DNA from: JACVRW01 sp963716215
GTDB lineage: Bacteria; Actinomycetota; Thermoleophilia; Solirubrobacterales; Thermoleophilaceae
Direction of reading: 5' to 3'
Length of the DNA: 64,000 nucleotides
Assembly (NCBI GenBank): GCA_963716215.1
Contig: OY970298.1
Coordinates: 1,860,001 to 1,924,000, forward strand
Shown here piece after piece: positions 23,982 to 32,067 of the stretch (its first letter is position 1; each line of letters begins with the position of its first letter). Made by a program: the position numbers and the translations under genes. The notes beneath the pieces are model-generated. The model searched no databases and had not been told where the DNA came from. It saw only the letters and a program-made list of their open reading frames with translations.

Positions 23982-25267
23982 CCGGCACCCACGACCTGAG
24001 GGCGCTGTCGGCGTCGGACATCGCGCGGGCGGTCGACGCCGGCGAGCTCGGCGCCGTGGAGGTCGTGGAGGCGCACCTCGAGGGGCTCCGCGAGCTCGGG
24101 CGGCTCAACGCGTTGATCACGGACTGCGCCGAGCAGGCCTTGGCGCGAGCCGCTGAGGTCGGCGGCGGTCCGCTCGCCGGGGTCCCGCTCGTGGTGAAGG
24201 ACCTGTTCGATACGGCCGGAGTCCGCACGACTTACGGGTCGAAGATCTACGCCGACCACGTGCCCGAGCGGACGGCCTCCGCGGTCGCAGCGCTCGAGCA
24301 GGCGGGCGCGGTGGTGATCGGCAAGGCGAACCTGCACGAGTTCGCCTGGGGCACGACCAGCCAGAACCCGCACTGGGGCTACGTCGAGAGCCCGGTCCAC
24401 GAGGGCCACGTGGCCGGTGGCTCCTCCGGCGGCAATGCGGCTGCCCTGGCGATGCGGGTCGGCACGATCGCGCTAGGGACCGATACCGCCGGGTCGATCC
24501 GCATTCCGTCCGCCTGCTGCGCGACCGTGGGCCTCAAGCCCGCGCACGGGGTCATTTCGTTGGCGGGCTGCAAGCCGCTCTCGCCCAGCTTCGACACCGC
24601 CGGGCCGATGGCCCGCACGGTCGCCGACTGCGCGCTCGCCTACTCGGTGCTCACGCGCGAGCCGGTCCCGGAGCCATCCATCGACGGCCTGACCGTAGGC
24701 GTAGTCGAGCAGCCGCCGCAGATGTCGACCCACGACCCGGGCGGCCCCCCGACCGGGGGTCAGCGCGACATCGCGAACGATCTGGAGCGCCTAGAGGCCC
24801 TCGGTGCGCGCCTCGAGGAAGGGCGGATCGAGCCGCCGGGAGCGGACGTGCTGCCGGTGATGCTCGGGGAGGCCGTGGCCAATCACCGCGACACCTTCCC
24901 GGCCCGGCGTGACGAGTACGGCCCCGACACGAAGATGAAGTGGGATGCCGCGCACGCCGTGGATCCGGCGGACATCGCGGTGGCCCGACGAGAGTTGCCG
25001 AGCTGGCGCGAGCGCGCCCTCGCTACGCCTGGGCCGGATCTCTACGTCACCCCGACGCTCGCCGGGCCCGTGCCGCGGCTCGACGTCTGGGAGCCCGACG
25101 TGCGCGTGGGCATGGTCGGGCACACGCGCATGTTCAGCTTCCTCGGCTGGCCGGCGATAGCGATCGGCGATCTGCAGCTCGCGGGCCGGGACATGCCTAC
25201 GGTGCTGGGCGCCGCGCTCGCCTGGGAGCAGGCCCACGGGCCGCCGGCGGCGATCGCGATCACGTAG
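23975..25267 (+). CDS. Amidase (amidase signature family)
   Basis: 430 residues. Lys75 in 'VVKDLFDT', Ser150 in 'AGGSSGGN' and Ser174 in 'GTDTAGSIRIPSA' form the Ser-cisSer-Lys triad of the amidase signature family. The GTG start overlaps the RraA-like stop by 7 bp. It hydrolyses an amide to acid and ammonia in the cytoplasm. With HyuAB, PuuE-like deacetylases and an isochorismatase-like hydrolase nearby, it adds to a theme of C-N bond cleavage. The 3' end overlaps the convergent MmgE/PrpD gene by 8 bp. The C-terminal half is shorter than in GatA. Confidence 0.88.
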   Translation: MVAGTHDLRALSASDIARAVDAGELGAVEVVEAHLEGLRELGRLNALITDCAEQALARAAEVGGGPLAGVPLVVKDLFDTAGVRTTYGSKIYADHVPERTASAVAALEQAGAVVIGKANLHEFAWGTTSQNPHWGYVESPVHEGHVAGGSSGGNAAALAMRVGTIALGTDTAGSIRIPSACCATVGLKPAHGVISLAGCKPLSPSFDTAGPMARTVADCALAYSVLTREPVPEPSIDGLTVGVVEQPPQMSTHDPGGPPTGGQRDIANDLERLEALGARLEEGRIEPPGADVLPVMLGEAVANHRDTFPARRDEYGPDTKMKWDAAHAVDPADIAVARRELPSWRERALATPGPDLYVTPTLAGPVPRLDVWEPDVRVGMVGHTRMFSFLGWPAIAIGDLQLAGRDMPTVLGAALAWEQAHGPPAAIAIT

Positions 25268-26645
25268 CGCGGGCGCGGCGCAGGGGCTCGATCGCCGCGG
25301 CCACGTCCGTCACGTCGTCCAGTCCCAGCAGGCCCTCCTCCAGACGCTCCACGTCGGCGTCGTCGAGCGCGAGTGCGGCGTTGTTGCGGAACTTACCGAG
25401 CACCTGGTCGCGCGACATGGGGTTCTCCGGGGCGCCGAGCTGGTGCGGCTGATCCGCCTCGTGCACGGTGCCGTCCCGCATGGTGATCTTGACCCCGCCG
25501 GGGAAGGCGACTGGCCACGTCGAGTAGTCCTGCACGGCGTAGGTGACCTTCCTGGCCAGGTCGAGCACCGACTCGTCGCCGAGCGCCTCAGCCCCGAACG
25601 TGCTTACGTCGACCTTGCCGGTCTTGAGCATCGCCGCGGTGGAGAACTGGAGGCTGAACTTGCCGTCGTACCCGGTACGCGGCGTCGTCTTGGTGTCGGC
25701 GGGCTCGAGCACGATCGCGACAGCGGGCTCGGGCACCGTGACCTCGATCGCGTCGATGTCCTCCGGGTGGATCGCGTCGAGCAGGCTCTCCGTGGCTCCG
25801 AGCGAGCCGTGGATGAAGTGGCAGACCGGATAGGGCTTGTACGCGATGCGCGGAGTCTCCCAGCGCTCGCCGAGGTCGGACAGCTGGCCGACGAGGTCGA
25901 TCGAGCCGGGCTCGGCGTCGAGGAACGCGTGGTAGAGCCCGAACCGGCCCTCGAGCACCGTCGTCGGGCCTTCCGCCCCGCGAGCCGCCAGGTCCGCGGC
26001 GAGCAGCGCGCCGTGCGCCGCCCAGGCTGGGTGCATCGGCTTCGTCGCGGTGCCCTCGTCGAGGTAGACGAACAGGCCGCCCGCGAACGAGCCGGCGATC
26101 CCGAGCGCGCTGGTCGTCGTCTCGGCCGACGCGTGCCCGAGTCGGGACACGGCCGCCGCACCCCCGAAGACGCCGCAGATCGCGGTGGCGTGGAATCCGC
26201 GGCTGTGAAACTGGCCGGTGACCGCCATCCCGATGCGCGTGACGATCTCGCTGCCCGCCACGAGCGCCACCACCAGCTCGCGGCCGCTGGCCCCACCGGC
26301 CTCCGCGGCCGCCAGCGACGCCGGGCCCACGACGGCGCTCACGTGCGTCATCGAGTCCGAATGCGTGTCGTCGAAGTCGAGCCCATGCGCGAGCATGCCG
26401 TTCGCGAACGCCGCCGACGCCGCCGGCAGCGACTCGTCGAGCCCGATCACGCTGGCCTCCTCGCGGCCGCCCTGGGCGGCCATCATGCCGCGGCCCTCGC
26501 CGGCCAGCCCGACCGCGTGCGCGGCTAGCCCGCATCCGAGCGTGTCGAGCAGATGCAGCTTGGCTGCCTCCAGCGTCTCCGGCGGGATGTCCTCGTATGC
26601 CAGTTGGGAGGCGAACTGGGCGAGGCGTTGGGCTGCGGTGGGCAT
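25260..26645 (-). CDS. MmgE/PrpD family protein
   Basis: 461 residues, matching the family length of 440-480. 'LHLLDTLGCGLAAHAVG' is the N-terminal helix block, 'ANGMLAHGLDFDDTH' the conserved active-site region, and 'RIAYKPYPVCHFIHGSLGA' the family's central motif. Members include 2-methylcitrate dehydratase (PrpD), iminodisuccinate epimerase and cis-aconitate decarboxylase, so a small tricarboxylate-like acid is expected. It is last in an operon with MaoC and CitE-like genes (13 bp gap). A 2-methylcitrate cycle is not supported because PrpB and PrpC partners are absent. Confidence 0.88.
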   Translation of the reverse strand: MPTAAQRLAQFASQLAYEDIPPETLEAAKLHLLDTLGCGLAAHAVGLAGEGRGMMAAQGGREEASVIGLDESLPAASAAFANGMLAHGLDFDDTHSDSMTHVSAVVGPASLAAAEAGGASGRELVVALVAGSEIVTRIGMAVTGQFHSRGFHATAICGVFGGAAAVSRLGHASAETTTSALGIAGSFAGGLFVYLDEGTATKPMHPAWAAHGALLAADLAARGAEGPTTVLEGRFGLYHAFLDAEPGSIDLVGQLSDLGERWETPRIAYKPYPVCHFIHGSLGATESLLDAIHPEDIDAIEVTVPEPAVAIVLEPADTKTTPRTGYDGKFSLQFSTAAMLKTGKVDVSTFGAEALGDESVLDLARKVTYAVQDYSTWPVAFPGGVKITMRDGTVHEADQPHQLGAPENPMSRDQVLGKFRNNAALALDDADVERLEEGLLGLDDVTDVAAAIEPLRRARAT

Positions 26646-26657
26646 CTGCTCTCTTTC

Positions 26658-27185
26658 TCAGACGGTCCAGTCGGCGTCGGTGCCGGGGAAGCCGGCGTCC
26701 GCCTCGGGAGCGTCGCGCTTGTACACCATGAAGGTCCGCTTGAACTCCATCACGACCTCGCGGCGCTGGTTGATGCCCCGGGAGCGGATCGACACGATGC
26801 CCGCGTTCTGGTGCGAGCGGGATTCGCGGAGGTCGAGGATCTCGGTCTCCGCCCAGAGCGTGTCCCCGACGAAGACCGGGTTGGGCAGCTTGATGTCCGT
26901 CCACTCGAGGTTGGCCGTGGCGTTTTCGCTGGTGTCCGGCACGGTCAGGCCGGTGACCAGTGCGAGCGTGAAGACGCTGTTCACGAGCTGCTGCCCGAAC
27001 CTGGTGCGCTCCGCGTAGGGCGTGTTGAAGTGCATCTGGTTGGTGTTCATGGTCAGGCAGGTAAACCAGGTGTTGTCGGTGTCGGTGATCGTGCGCCCGA
27101 GCCGGCTGCGGAGCACGTCGCCCACGTCGAAGTCCTCGAAGTACCGCCCCCGCCACTCTTTCGGCGCCTGCTGTTCCGTGCTCAC
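26658..27185 (-). CDS. MaoC-like hydratase/dehydratase
   Basis: 175 residues with a hot-dog fold. 'YFEDFDVGDV' starts the domain. 'TDTDNTWFTCLTMNTNQMHFN' corresponds to the hydratase 2 motif, with Asp and His ('D..N..H'). GTG 27185 overlaps the CitE-like stop (GTGA). The MaoC-CitE pairing resembles mycobacterial Rv2499c-Rv2498c and the itaconate rip genes, where a hydratase forms a 3-hydroxyacyl-CoA that the lyase cleaves. A (R)-specific enoyl-CoA or mesaconyl/itaconyl-CoA hydratase is the best guess; the exact substrate is inference. Confidence 0.85.
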   Translation of the reverse strand: MSTEQQAPKEWRGRYFEDFDVGDVLRSRLGRTITDTDNTWFTCLTMNTNQMHFNTPYAERTRFGQQLVNSVFTLALVTGLTVPDTSENATANLEWTDIKLPNPVFVGDTLWAETEILDLRESRSHQNAGIVSIRSRGINQRREVVMEFKRTFMVYKRDAPEADAGFPGTDADWTV

Positions 27186-28000
27186 TGCTGCTGACTCCTC
27201 TCGCTCTCGCTAATGATGCGGCGGGCACGCGCAACGACCGGCGCATCGACCATCGCTCCGCCGACGGCCAGCGCTCCGGTGCCCTCCGCGGCGGCCGTCT
27301 CCGCGGCCGCGATGACGTTCTCGGCCCACTCGATGCTCGCAGCATCCGGGGTGAACGCCGAGTTCACGATCTCGATCTGGGCGGGATGGATGCAGGCCTT
27401 CCCGTGCAATCCCAGCGAGCGCGCGAGGGCGGCCTGCTCGGCCAGCCCGTCGGGGTCGTCAAAGGCCACGTGGACCACGTCGAAAGGGGGTCGCACACCG
27501 GCCGCGGCGGAGTCCACGACCAGCTTCGAGCGGACGTAGTGGATCTCGAGCGCATCCGGACGCGGCTCGAGGCCGAGCTCGGCGGCCAGGTCGACCGCGC
27601 CGATCATCAGCGCGAACACGGGCGGCTGGGACGCCGTCTCGAAGGCCAGCCGCACACCCAGTGCGGTTTCGACGATCGCGAGGATCGGCAGGCCCAGCGC
27701 CTCGAGCGCCCGGGTGGACTCAGGGGTCGCCTTGGGAAGCACGACAGCGTCGGGCCGCAGCTGATCGACCAGCGCGAGGTCCTCCGCGAAGTAGGGCGTG
27801 TCGGGCGCGTTCACGCGGATCAGGCGGGTGGTCGGCGTGTCGCTCGCGGTCAAGACCGCCCCCGTGGTCCGGCGCGCCTCCGCCTTCGCGTCGGGTGGCA
27901 CGGCGTCCTCGAGGTCGGCGATGACGGCGTCCGCCGTGCCCTCGAGCGCGCGCGTCAGCTTGCGCTCGTCTACGCCGGGGGCGAACAGCAGGGACCGCAG
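27182..28000 (-). CDS. HpcH/HpaI-CitE family beta-hydroxyacyl-CoA lyase, probable CTG start
   Basis: With CTG 28000 the product has 272 residues and starts 'RSLLFAPGVDERKL', the family's normal N-terminus. From 28000 up to the in-frame stop at 28034-28036 there is no ATG, GTG or TTG, and the first such codon downstream (GTG 27901) would remove the first strand and 'DLEDAV'. Other motifs are 'LVDQLRPDAVVLPKA', 'AIVETALG' and 'GLHGKACIHPAQIEIV'. Family members cleave citryl-, malyl-, citramalyl- or HMG-type CoA esters with Mg. Mycobacterial Rv2498c (273 residues) is a good model. The promoter is described separately. Confidence 0.85.
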   Translation of the reverse strand: MRSLLFAPGVDERKLTRALEGTADAVIADLEDAVPPDAKAEARRTTGAVLTASDTPTTRLIRVNAPDTPYFAEDLALVDQLRPDAVVLPKATPESTRALEALGLPILAIVETALGVRLAFETASQPPVFALMIGAVDLAAELGLEPRPDALEIHYVRSKLVVDSAAAGVRPPFDVVHVAFDDPDGLAEQAALARSLGLHGKACIHPAQIEIVNSAFTPDAASIEWAENVIAAAETAAAEGTGALAVGGAMVDAPVVARARRIISESERSQQQ

Positions 28001-28032
28001 CGAGATGAGGTCGGCGGGAGTCGTGAGCTGTA

Positions 28033-28061
28033 CTTATATGTCAGACATAGCTGGAGGTCAA
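28033..28061 (-). promoter_or_regulatory. Promoter of CitE-MaoC-MmgE operon with GntR-type operator
   Basis: On the minus strand TTGACC (28056-28061) and TATAAG (28033-28038) are spaced by exactly 17 bp. The palindrome TATGTCAGACATA (28037-28049) fills the end of the spacer and touches the -10, an ideal place for repression. The 18-mer TTATATGTCAGACATAGC (28034-28051) recurs identically at the start of the GntR gene at 48554. So that regulator is the prime candidate for binding here. Confidence 0.72.
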
Positions 28062-28106
28062 GCACGCCATTGTTAAAGGTCCGACTTTTGTGTAGCTTTC
28101 GGCGGC

Positions 28107-28802
28107 ATGAGGGAGATCCACGGGAAGCAGGTGGCGGAGACGATCGAAGAGGTGCTCAACCCCGCCTGGTGCGCGGTGTTGCCGATCGACCTCCAGAACG
28201 ACTTCATGAGCCCTGACGGGGCCGTCGCCAAGGGCGGCGCGGACGTTTCGGCGATGCTCGACCTTGCTCCGAAGTGCATCGACTTCATGACCTCCGCGCG
28301 CGAGCTTGGCGTGAGGATCGTCCACGTCCGCATCGTGGACCTCCCCGACGGCGAGAGCGACTCGCCGTCCTGGCTGCGCTCGAAGGGGCTGATCGCCGGG
28401 GTCAGCGACTTCGCCGTCGAGGGCACCTGGGGCGCCGAGTTCGTGGAGGGCTGCGCGCCGCTCCCGGGCGAGCTCGTCGTGACCAAGCACCGGTCCAGCG
28501 CCTTCACCGGCACCAACCTCAACCTGTTGCTGCGCTCGTGTGGCGTCCAGACGGTCGTGGTGATCGGCGAGCAGACGCCCGGCTGCGTGGAGGCGACCTA
28601 CCGCGACGCCGCCTACCACGACTACTACAACGTGCTCGTCGAGGACTGCGTCGCCGGGCGCGACCCCGAGTTGCACGCCGCCTCGATCAAGATCCAGAAG
28701 GCGCGCCACGACGTCGTGACGGCCGACGAGGCGCTGTCGATCTGGCGCAGGTACGCCGACGGCGAGCTCTCGCTGCCGGAGCCGGCGGCCGCGACCGCCT
28801 AG
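28107..28802 (+). CDS. Isochorismatase-like cysteine hydrolase
   Basis: 231 residues with Asp28 ('PIDLQNDF'), Lys127 ('VVTKHRSSAF') and Cys160 ('GEQTPGCVEAT'), the catalytic triad of the family. Members hydrolyse amides (N-carbamoylsarcosine, nicotinamide, biuret, ureidoacrylate) or vinyl ethers. It is divergent from the CitE-like operon, and the shared operator could regulate both. A possible promoter is TTGTTA-17-TAGCTT (28071-28099). The stop overlaps the convergent acyl-CoA dehydrogenase by 4 bp. An amidohydrolase role fits the amidase/HyuAB setting, but the substrate is not known. Confidence 0.87.
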   Translation: MREIHGKQVAETIEEVLNPAWCAVLPIDLQNDFMSPDGAVAKGGADVSAMLDLAPKCIDFMTSARELGVRIVHVRIVDLPDGESDSPSWLRSKGLIAGVSDFAVEGTWGAEFVEGCAPLPGELVVTKHRSSAFTGTNLNLLLRSCGVQTVVVIGEQTPGCVEATYRDAAYHDYYNVLVEDCVAGRDPELHAASIKIQKARHDVVTADEALSIWRRYADGELSLPEPAAATA

Positions 28803-29971
28803 CGGCGCTCACGGAACGCGCGCCCGATCGCCTGGCGCTGCAGCTGGTTGGTGCCCTCCCAGATCTGGGTGAGCTTGGCGTCGCGGAACAGGCGCTCCAC
28901 CCGCATGCCCTTGCAGTAGCCGTAGCCGCCGAACAGCTGGACGGCGGTCGTGGCGGCGTCCATCGCCACGTCCGAGGCCGACAGCTTGAGCATCGACGCC
29001 TCGATTGCGGCCTCCTCGCCGTCCTCGACGAGATCCGCGACGTGAAACAGCCAGGTCTGCGTCTGCGCCAGGCGCGTGGCCAGGTCGGCGAGCATGAACT
29101 GGATGCCCTGGAAGTCGACCACGGCCTGGCCGAACTGGCGCCGCTCGTTCACGTACGCGACCCCGTCCTCGAAAGCCGCGCTCGCGATCCCGAGCGCGTG
29201 CGCGGCGATGCTCGGCCGCGACTTGTTCAGCGCGGAGAACAGGATCCGCCGGCCCTCGCCGGGCCCCGCCAGGACGTTGGCGGCGGGCACTCGCAGCTCG
29301 CGAAAGCCCAGCGCGACCGTCGACGAGGCGCGGTGCCCCATCTTGTCCTCCTTGCCGGTCATCTCCAAGCCCGGCGTGCCCTTCTCCACGACGATCGCGG
29401 TCAGGCTCTCGCGCGGGTCGCGGATCTCAGCCCACTTGCCGAACACCAGGTACAGGTCAGCGACGTCCCCGCTGGTGATGAACAGCTTGTCGCCGTCGAT
29501 CACGACCTCGTCCCCGTCGGGCGTGAGACTGGTGCGCATCGCCGTGGCGTCCGACCCGCCGCTGGCCTCGGTGATCGCAAGCGCGCCGAGGCCGCCGGCC
29601 GCGATGGCCGGCAGCAGCCGCCGCTTCTGCTCGTCGGTACCGAAGTCGACGATCGGGGAGACCGCATGGAAGGTGGTCGCCCAGGTGACCCCGGTCGAGG
29701 CGCAGCCGGCGCTGAGCTCCTGGACGAGGAGCAGGTAGCAGCGGTAGGAGAGCGCGGCTCCGCCGTGCTCCTCGGGCAGGAAGGCGAGGTTGAGCTGCAG
29801 GGCGTTCAGATCCTCGACGTTGTCCCACGGGAAGTCGGCGTCGCGATCGTGGGCCTCGGCACGTGGCGCGATTCGTTCCTCGACGAGCGCGCGCAGCGAC
29901 CGCACGACCTCTCGCTCCTCATCCGAGAACGGCTGGCGCTGGACGATTCGCTCGAAGACCCGGTGGGTCAC
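28799..29971 (-). CDS. Acyl-CoA dehydrogenase
   Basis: 390 residues of the flavin acyl-CoA dehydrogenase family. 'ITEASGGSDATAMRT' and 'FITSGDVADLYLVFGK' are the FAD/acyl-binding signatures. Glu372 in 'QIWEGTNQLQ' is the catalytic base in the usual MCAD position. GTG 29971 overlaps the stop of the upstream SDR (GTGA). It introduces an alpha,beta double bond into a CoA thioester. It is the last gene of the leftward operon whose promoter region is near 33030. The partner for electrons (ETF) is not in the window. Confidence 0.92.
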   Translation of the reverse strand: MTHRVFERIVQRQPFSDEEREVVRSLRALVEERIAPRAEAHDRDADFPWDNVEDLNALQLNLAFLPEEHGGAALSYRCYLLLVQELSAGCASTGVTWATTFHAVSPIVDFGTDEQKRRLLPAIAAGGLGALAITEASGGSDATAMRTSLTPDGDEVVIDGDKLFITSGDVADLYLVFGKWAEIRDPRESLTAIVVEKGTPGLEMTGKEDKMGHRASSTVALGFRELRVPAANVLAGPGEGRRILFSALNKSRPSIAAHALGIASAAFEDGVAYVNERRQFGQAVVDFQGIQFMLADLATRLAQTQTWLFHVADLVEDGEEAAIEASMLKLSASDVAMDAATTAVQLFGGYGYCKGMRVERLFRDAKLTQIWEGTNQLQRQAIGRAFRERR

Positions 29972-30690
29972 ACGCGGATGCCCTGGCCGCCGTCGATGTA
30001 GATCGTCTCGCCCGTCAGGAACGGGATGTCCTCGAGGATCAGCGTCGCGACGAAGCGCCCGATCTCATCGGCGCTGCCGACCCGCCCGGTCGGAATGCGC
30101 CGCTCGACCTTCCCGCGCAGCTCGTCGTCGGCGAGCCACTCGGCGTTCAGCTCCGTCAGGACGTAGCCCGGAGCCACCGTCACCACCGAGATGCCGTCCC
30201 GCGCCCACTCCACCGCGAGCGTCCGGTTCACGCTGCTCAGCGCGGCCTTCGACGCGGAGTAGGCCAGGCTGCCGGTGGCACCGAGCTTGTCGAAGAAGGA
30301 GCCGATCCCCACGATCACGCCGCCGCCGGCGGCCAGGTGCGGGCGAGCCGCCTGCGCCACGACGAGCGCGCTCACGCAGTTGACCTCGAGCATGCGCAGC
30401 ACGTCGGCGGGCTGGACGTCGGCCGCCCTGGCGTCCGCGTGCGATCCGGCGTTGTTGACTAGCCCGCATACGCCACCGGCCCGCTCGGCGAAGTCGGCCA
30501 CCACCTCGCCCACCCGCGCGGCGTCGGTCACGTCGCACTCGTACGGGATCAGCTCGGTCGCGTCCCCGGGGACCGTGCCGCTGCGACTGAGGCACGCCAC
30601 CGCGCGGCCCCGTGCTGCGAGCGTGAGCGCGGTGGCCGCCCCGATGCCCTTGCTGGCGCCTGTGACGATGACGCCGCCGTCAGGCGTCAT
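29968..30690 (-). CDS. Short-chain dehydrogenase/reductase
   Basis: 240 residues. 'TGASKGIG' (10-17) is the NAD(P) motif, 'NNAG' (79-82) stabilises the sheet, and Tyr144 and Lys148 in 'AYSASKA' are catalytic. 'GYVLTELN' and 'TGETIYIDGG' are typical of FabG-like oxidoreductases. It probably oxidises a 3-hydroxyacyl-CoA to the 3-oxo form, like BadH in cyclohexanecarboxylate degradation. The start lies 11 bp inside the end of the crotonase gene, so translation is coupled. A reductive role cannot be excluded. Confidence 0.9.
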   Translation of the reverse strand: MTPDGGVIVTGASKGIGAATALTLAARGRAVACLSRSGTVPGDATELIPYECDVTDAARVGEVVADFAERAGGVCGLVNNAGSHADARAADVQPADVLRMLEVNCVSALVVAQAARPHLAAGGGVIVGIGSFFDKLGATGSLAYSASKAALSSVNRTLAVEWARDGISVVTVAPGYVLTELNAEWLADDELRGKVERRIPTGRVGSADEIGRFVATLILEDIPFLTGETIYIDGGQGIRV

Positions 30691-31453
30691 CGGACCGTCG
30701 CGCGGACCGCTTCGGGAAGGACTCGCGCAGCTCCTTGGACTCCTCGGTGTCGAGGTAGTGACGCAGGAGCAGGTCGTGGGCGACGCGCGAGAAGCCGGCG
30801 ACGCCGGAGCTGCGGGCGGTGAACGACGCCTTGATGGCGGCGAGCGCGATCGGTCCGCGCGACGCGATCTCGGCGGCCATGCGGTCGGTCTCCTCCCGGA
30901 GCGCATCGTCGGGCACGACGCGGTTCACGAGGCCCCACTCGAGCGCCTGCTGCGCCGAGATCTTCTCGTTGAGGAACCACATCTCCTTGGCGCGCTTGCG
31001 GCCGATCATGTCCTCGAGCCGCCAGGTGCCGTAGCCCGCGTCGAAGCTGCCCATGATCGGGCCGACCTGGCGGAACACGGCGGACTCCTTGGCGATCGTC
31101 AGGTCGCACATCACGTGCATGACGTTGCCGCCGCCGACCGCGTAGCCATTGACCGATGCGATCACCGGCTTCTGATGGCGCTCGATCTCCTCGTAGACGT
31201 CCAGGATCGGCAGCACCCCTGGGTACGAGCGCGTGTCCTCGAGGTCCTCCTTCGCGCCCCCGATGCAGAAGAAGCGGTCGCCCGCTCCCGTCAGGATGAG
31301 CACGCGCGTGCGGGTCTCGAGTCGCGTCTCCTCGAGCACCGCCTTGAGCTCGCGGCACATCTCGGGGTTGAACATGTTGCCGTCGTCGGGGCGGTTCAGC
31401 GTGATCCGCCCGATCGGGCCGTCCTCCTCGTAGCGGATCGTGTTCAGGCTCAT
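30680..31453 (-). CDS. Enoyl-CoA hydratase/isomerase family, MenB/BadI-like
   Basis: 257 residues of the crotonase fold. 'PVIASVNGYAVGGGNVMHVMCD' is the oxyanion-loop block, and 'GPIMGSFDAGYGTW' is diagnostic for the MenB/BadI subgroup. MenB forms dihydroxynaphthoyl-CoA, whereas BadI hydrolytically opens the ring of 2-ketocyclohexanecarboxyl-CoA. The operon has acyl-CoA dehydrogenase and SDR genes but no menaquinone genes, so a BadI-like C-C cleaving role is preferred. 'DTEESKELRESFPKR' also matches the C-termini of both. Choosing between them needs structural or phylogenetic work; family assignment is firm. Confidence 0.88.
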   Translation of the reverse strand: MSLNTIRYEEDGPIGRITLNRPDDGNMFNPEMCRELKAVLEETRLETRTRVLILTGAGDRFFCIGGAKEDLEDTRSYPGVLPILDVYEEIERHQKPVIASVNGYAVGGGNVMHVMCDLTIAKESAVFRQVGPIMGSFDAGYGTWRLEDMIGRKRAKEMWFLNEKISAQQALEWGLVNRVVPDDALREETDRMAAEIASRGPIALAAIKASFTARSSGVAGFSRVAHDLLLRHYLDTEESKELRESFPKRSARRSDDA

Positions 31454-32067
31454 CGCTTGTACCGCCGGTAGCGCGACACTGCCACCAGCCGGGGCGCGGC
31501 CTCGCCGAGGGCCTCGGCGAGCTGCGCCGGCGACCATTCTGGGATCAGCTCGAGCGCTGCCGCGTCGAGCATGACCGTGGACTGATCGGCCGGCAGCGCG
31601 TTCTCGAACACGCGCAGCTGGGCGGCCGGGCACCCTGCGGCCAGCGCCTCGGCCCCGCGCGTGACCAGCTCGAGATCCGGCGTGGCGAAGCGCAGCATCA
31701 CCTTGCCGTTACCCGGTTCCACCAGCAGGCCGTCGGCGGGGTGCTCCTGCGTCAGCTCGAGCCGCTCGTATCCGACCACGCGCGCGATCACGCGCTTGCT
31801 CCAAACCGAAAGGTTCGGACCGCCGATGCGCTTGTAGGCCTCGCTTTGGAGCTCGCCGAGGCTGGCCAGGTCGTAGCACGCCATGTAGCGGGGCCACCCC
31901 GCGACGCATACGTAACGCGTAGCGGTCAGGAAGCCCGGGAGGGCCTCTCGCTCCGGCACGTGCTCGGTGTCGTACCACGAGTGGAACTCGTCCTCCAGCG
32001 TGGCGGGAGGCTGCATCTGCACGAGCAGCATCCCGGCGCGCTCGCCGGCGCCGCTCAGCGGTCCCAC
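31450..32067 (-). CDS. EthD-like/dimeric alpha-beta barrel protein
   Basis: 205 residues with 'EDEFHSWYDTEHVPEREALPGFLTA' near the N-terminus, the pattern of ferredoxin-like dimeric alpha-beta barrels (EthD/DUF4286-like). 'RYVCVAGWPRYMACYDL' continues the domain, and a second, weaker half follows. Two relatives lie in the opposite operon (46018 and 46635). GTG 32067 overlaps the deacetylase gene by 13 bp; an ATG at 32031 is an alternative. Some proteins of this fold are small monooxygenases or cyclases without cofactor, but catalytic residues cannot be assigned. The function is unknown. Confidence 0.72.
   Translation of the reverse strand: MGPLSGAGERAGMLLVQMQPPATLEDEFHSWYDTEHVPEREALPGFLTATRYVCVAGWPRYMACYDLASLGELQSEAYKRIGGPNLSVWSKRVIARVVGYERLELTQEHPADGLLVEPGNGKVMLRFATPDLELVTRGAEALAAGCPAAQLRVFENALPADQSTVMLDAAALELIPEWSPAQLAEALGEAAPRLVAVSRYRRYKR

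Noticed and set aside
25260..28000. 2-methylcitrate cycle
   Set aside because: Although a PrpD-type gene is present, no PrpB/PrpC genes accompany it; MaoC and CitE-like genes suggest another route.
30680..31453. Menaquinone biosynthesis MenB
   Set aside because: The signature fits, but no other men genes are nearby and all neighbours are catabolic, so the name was not given.
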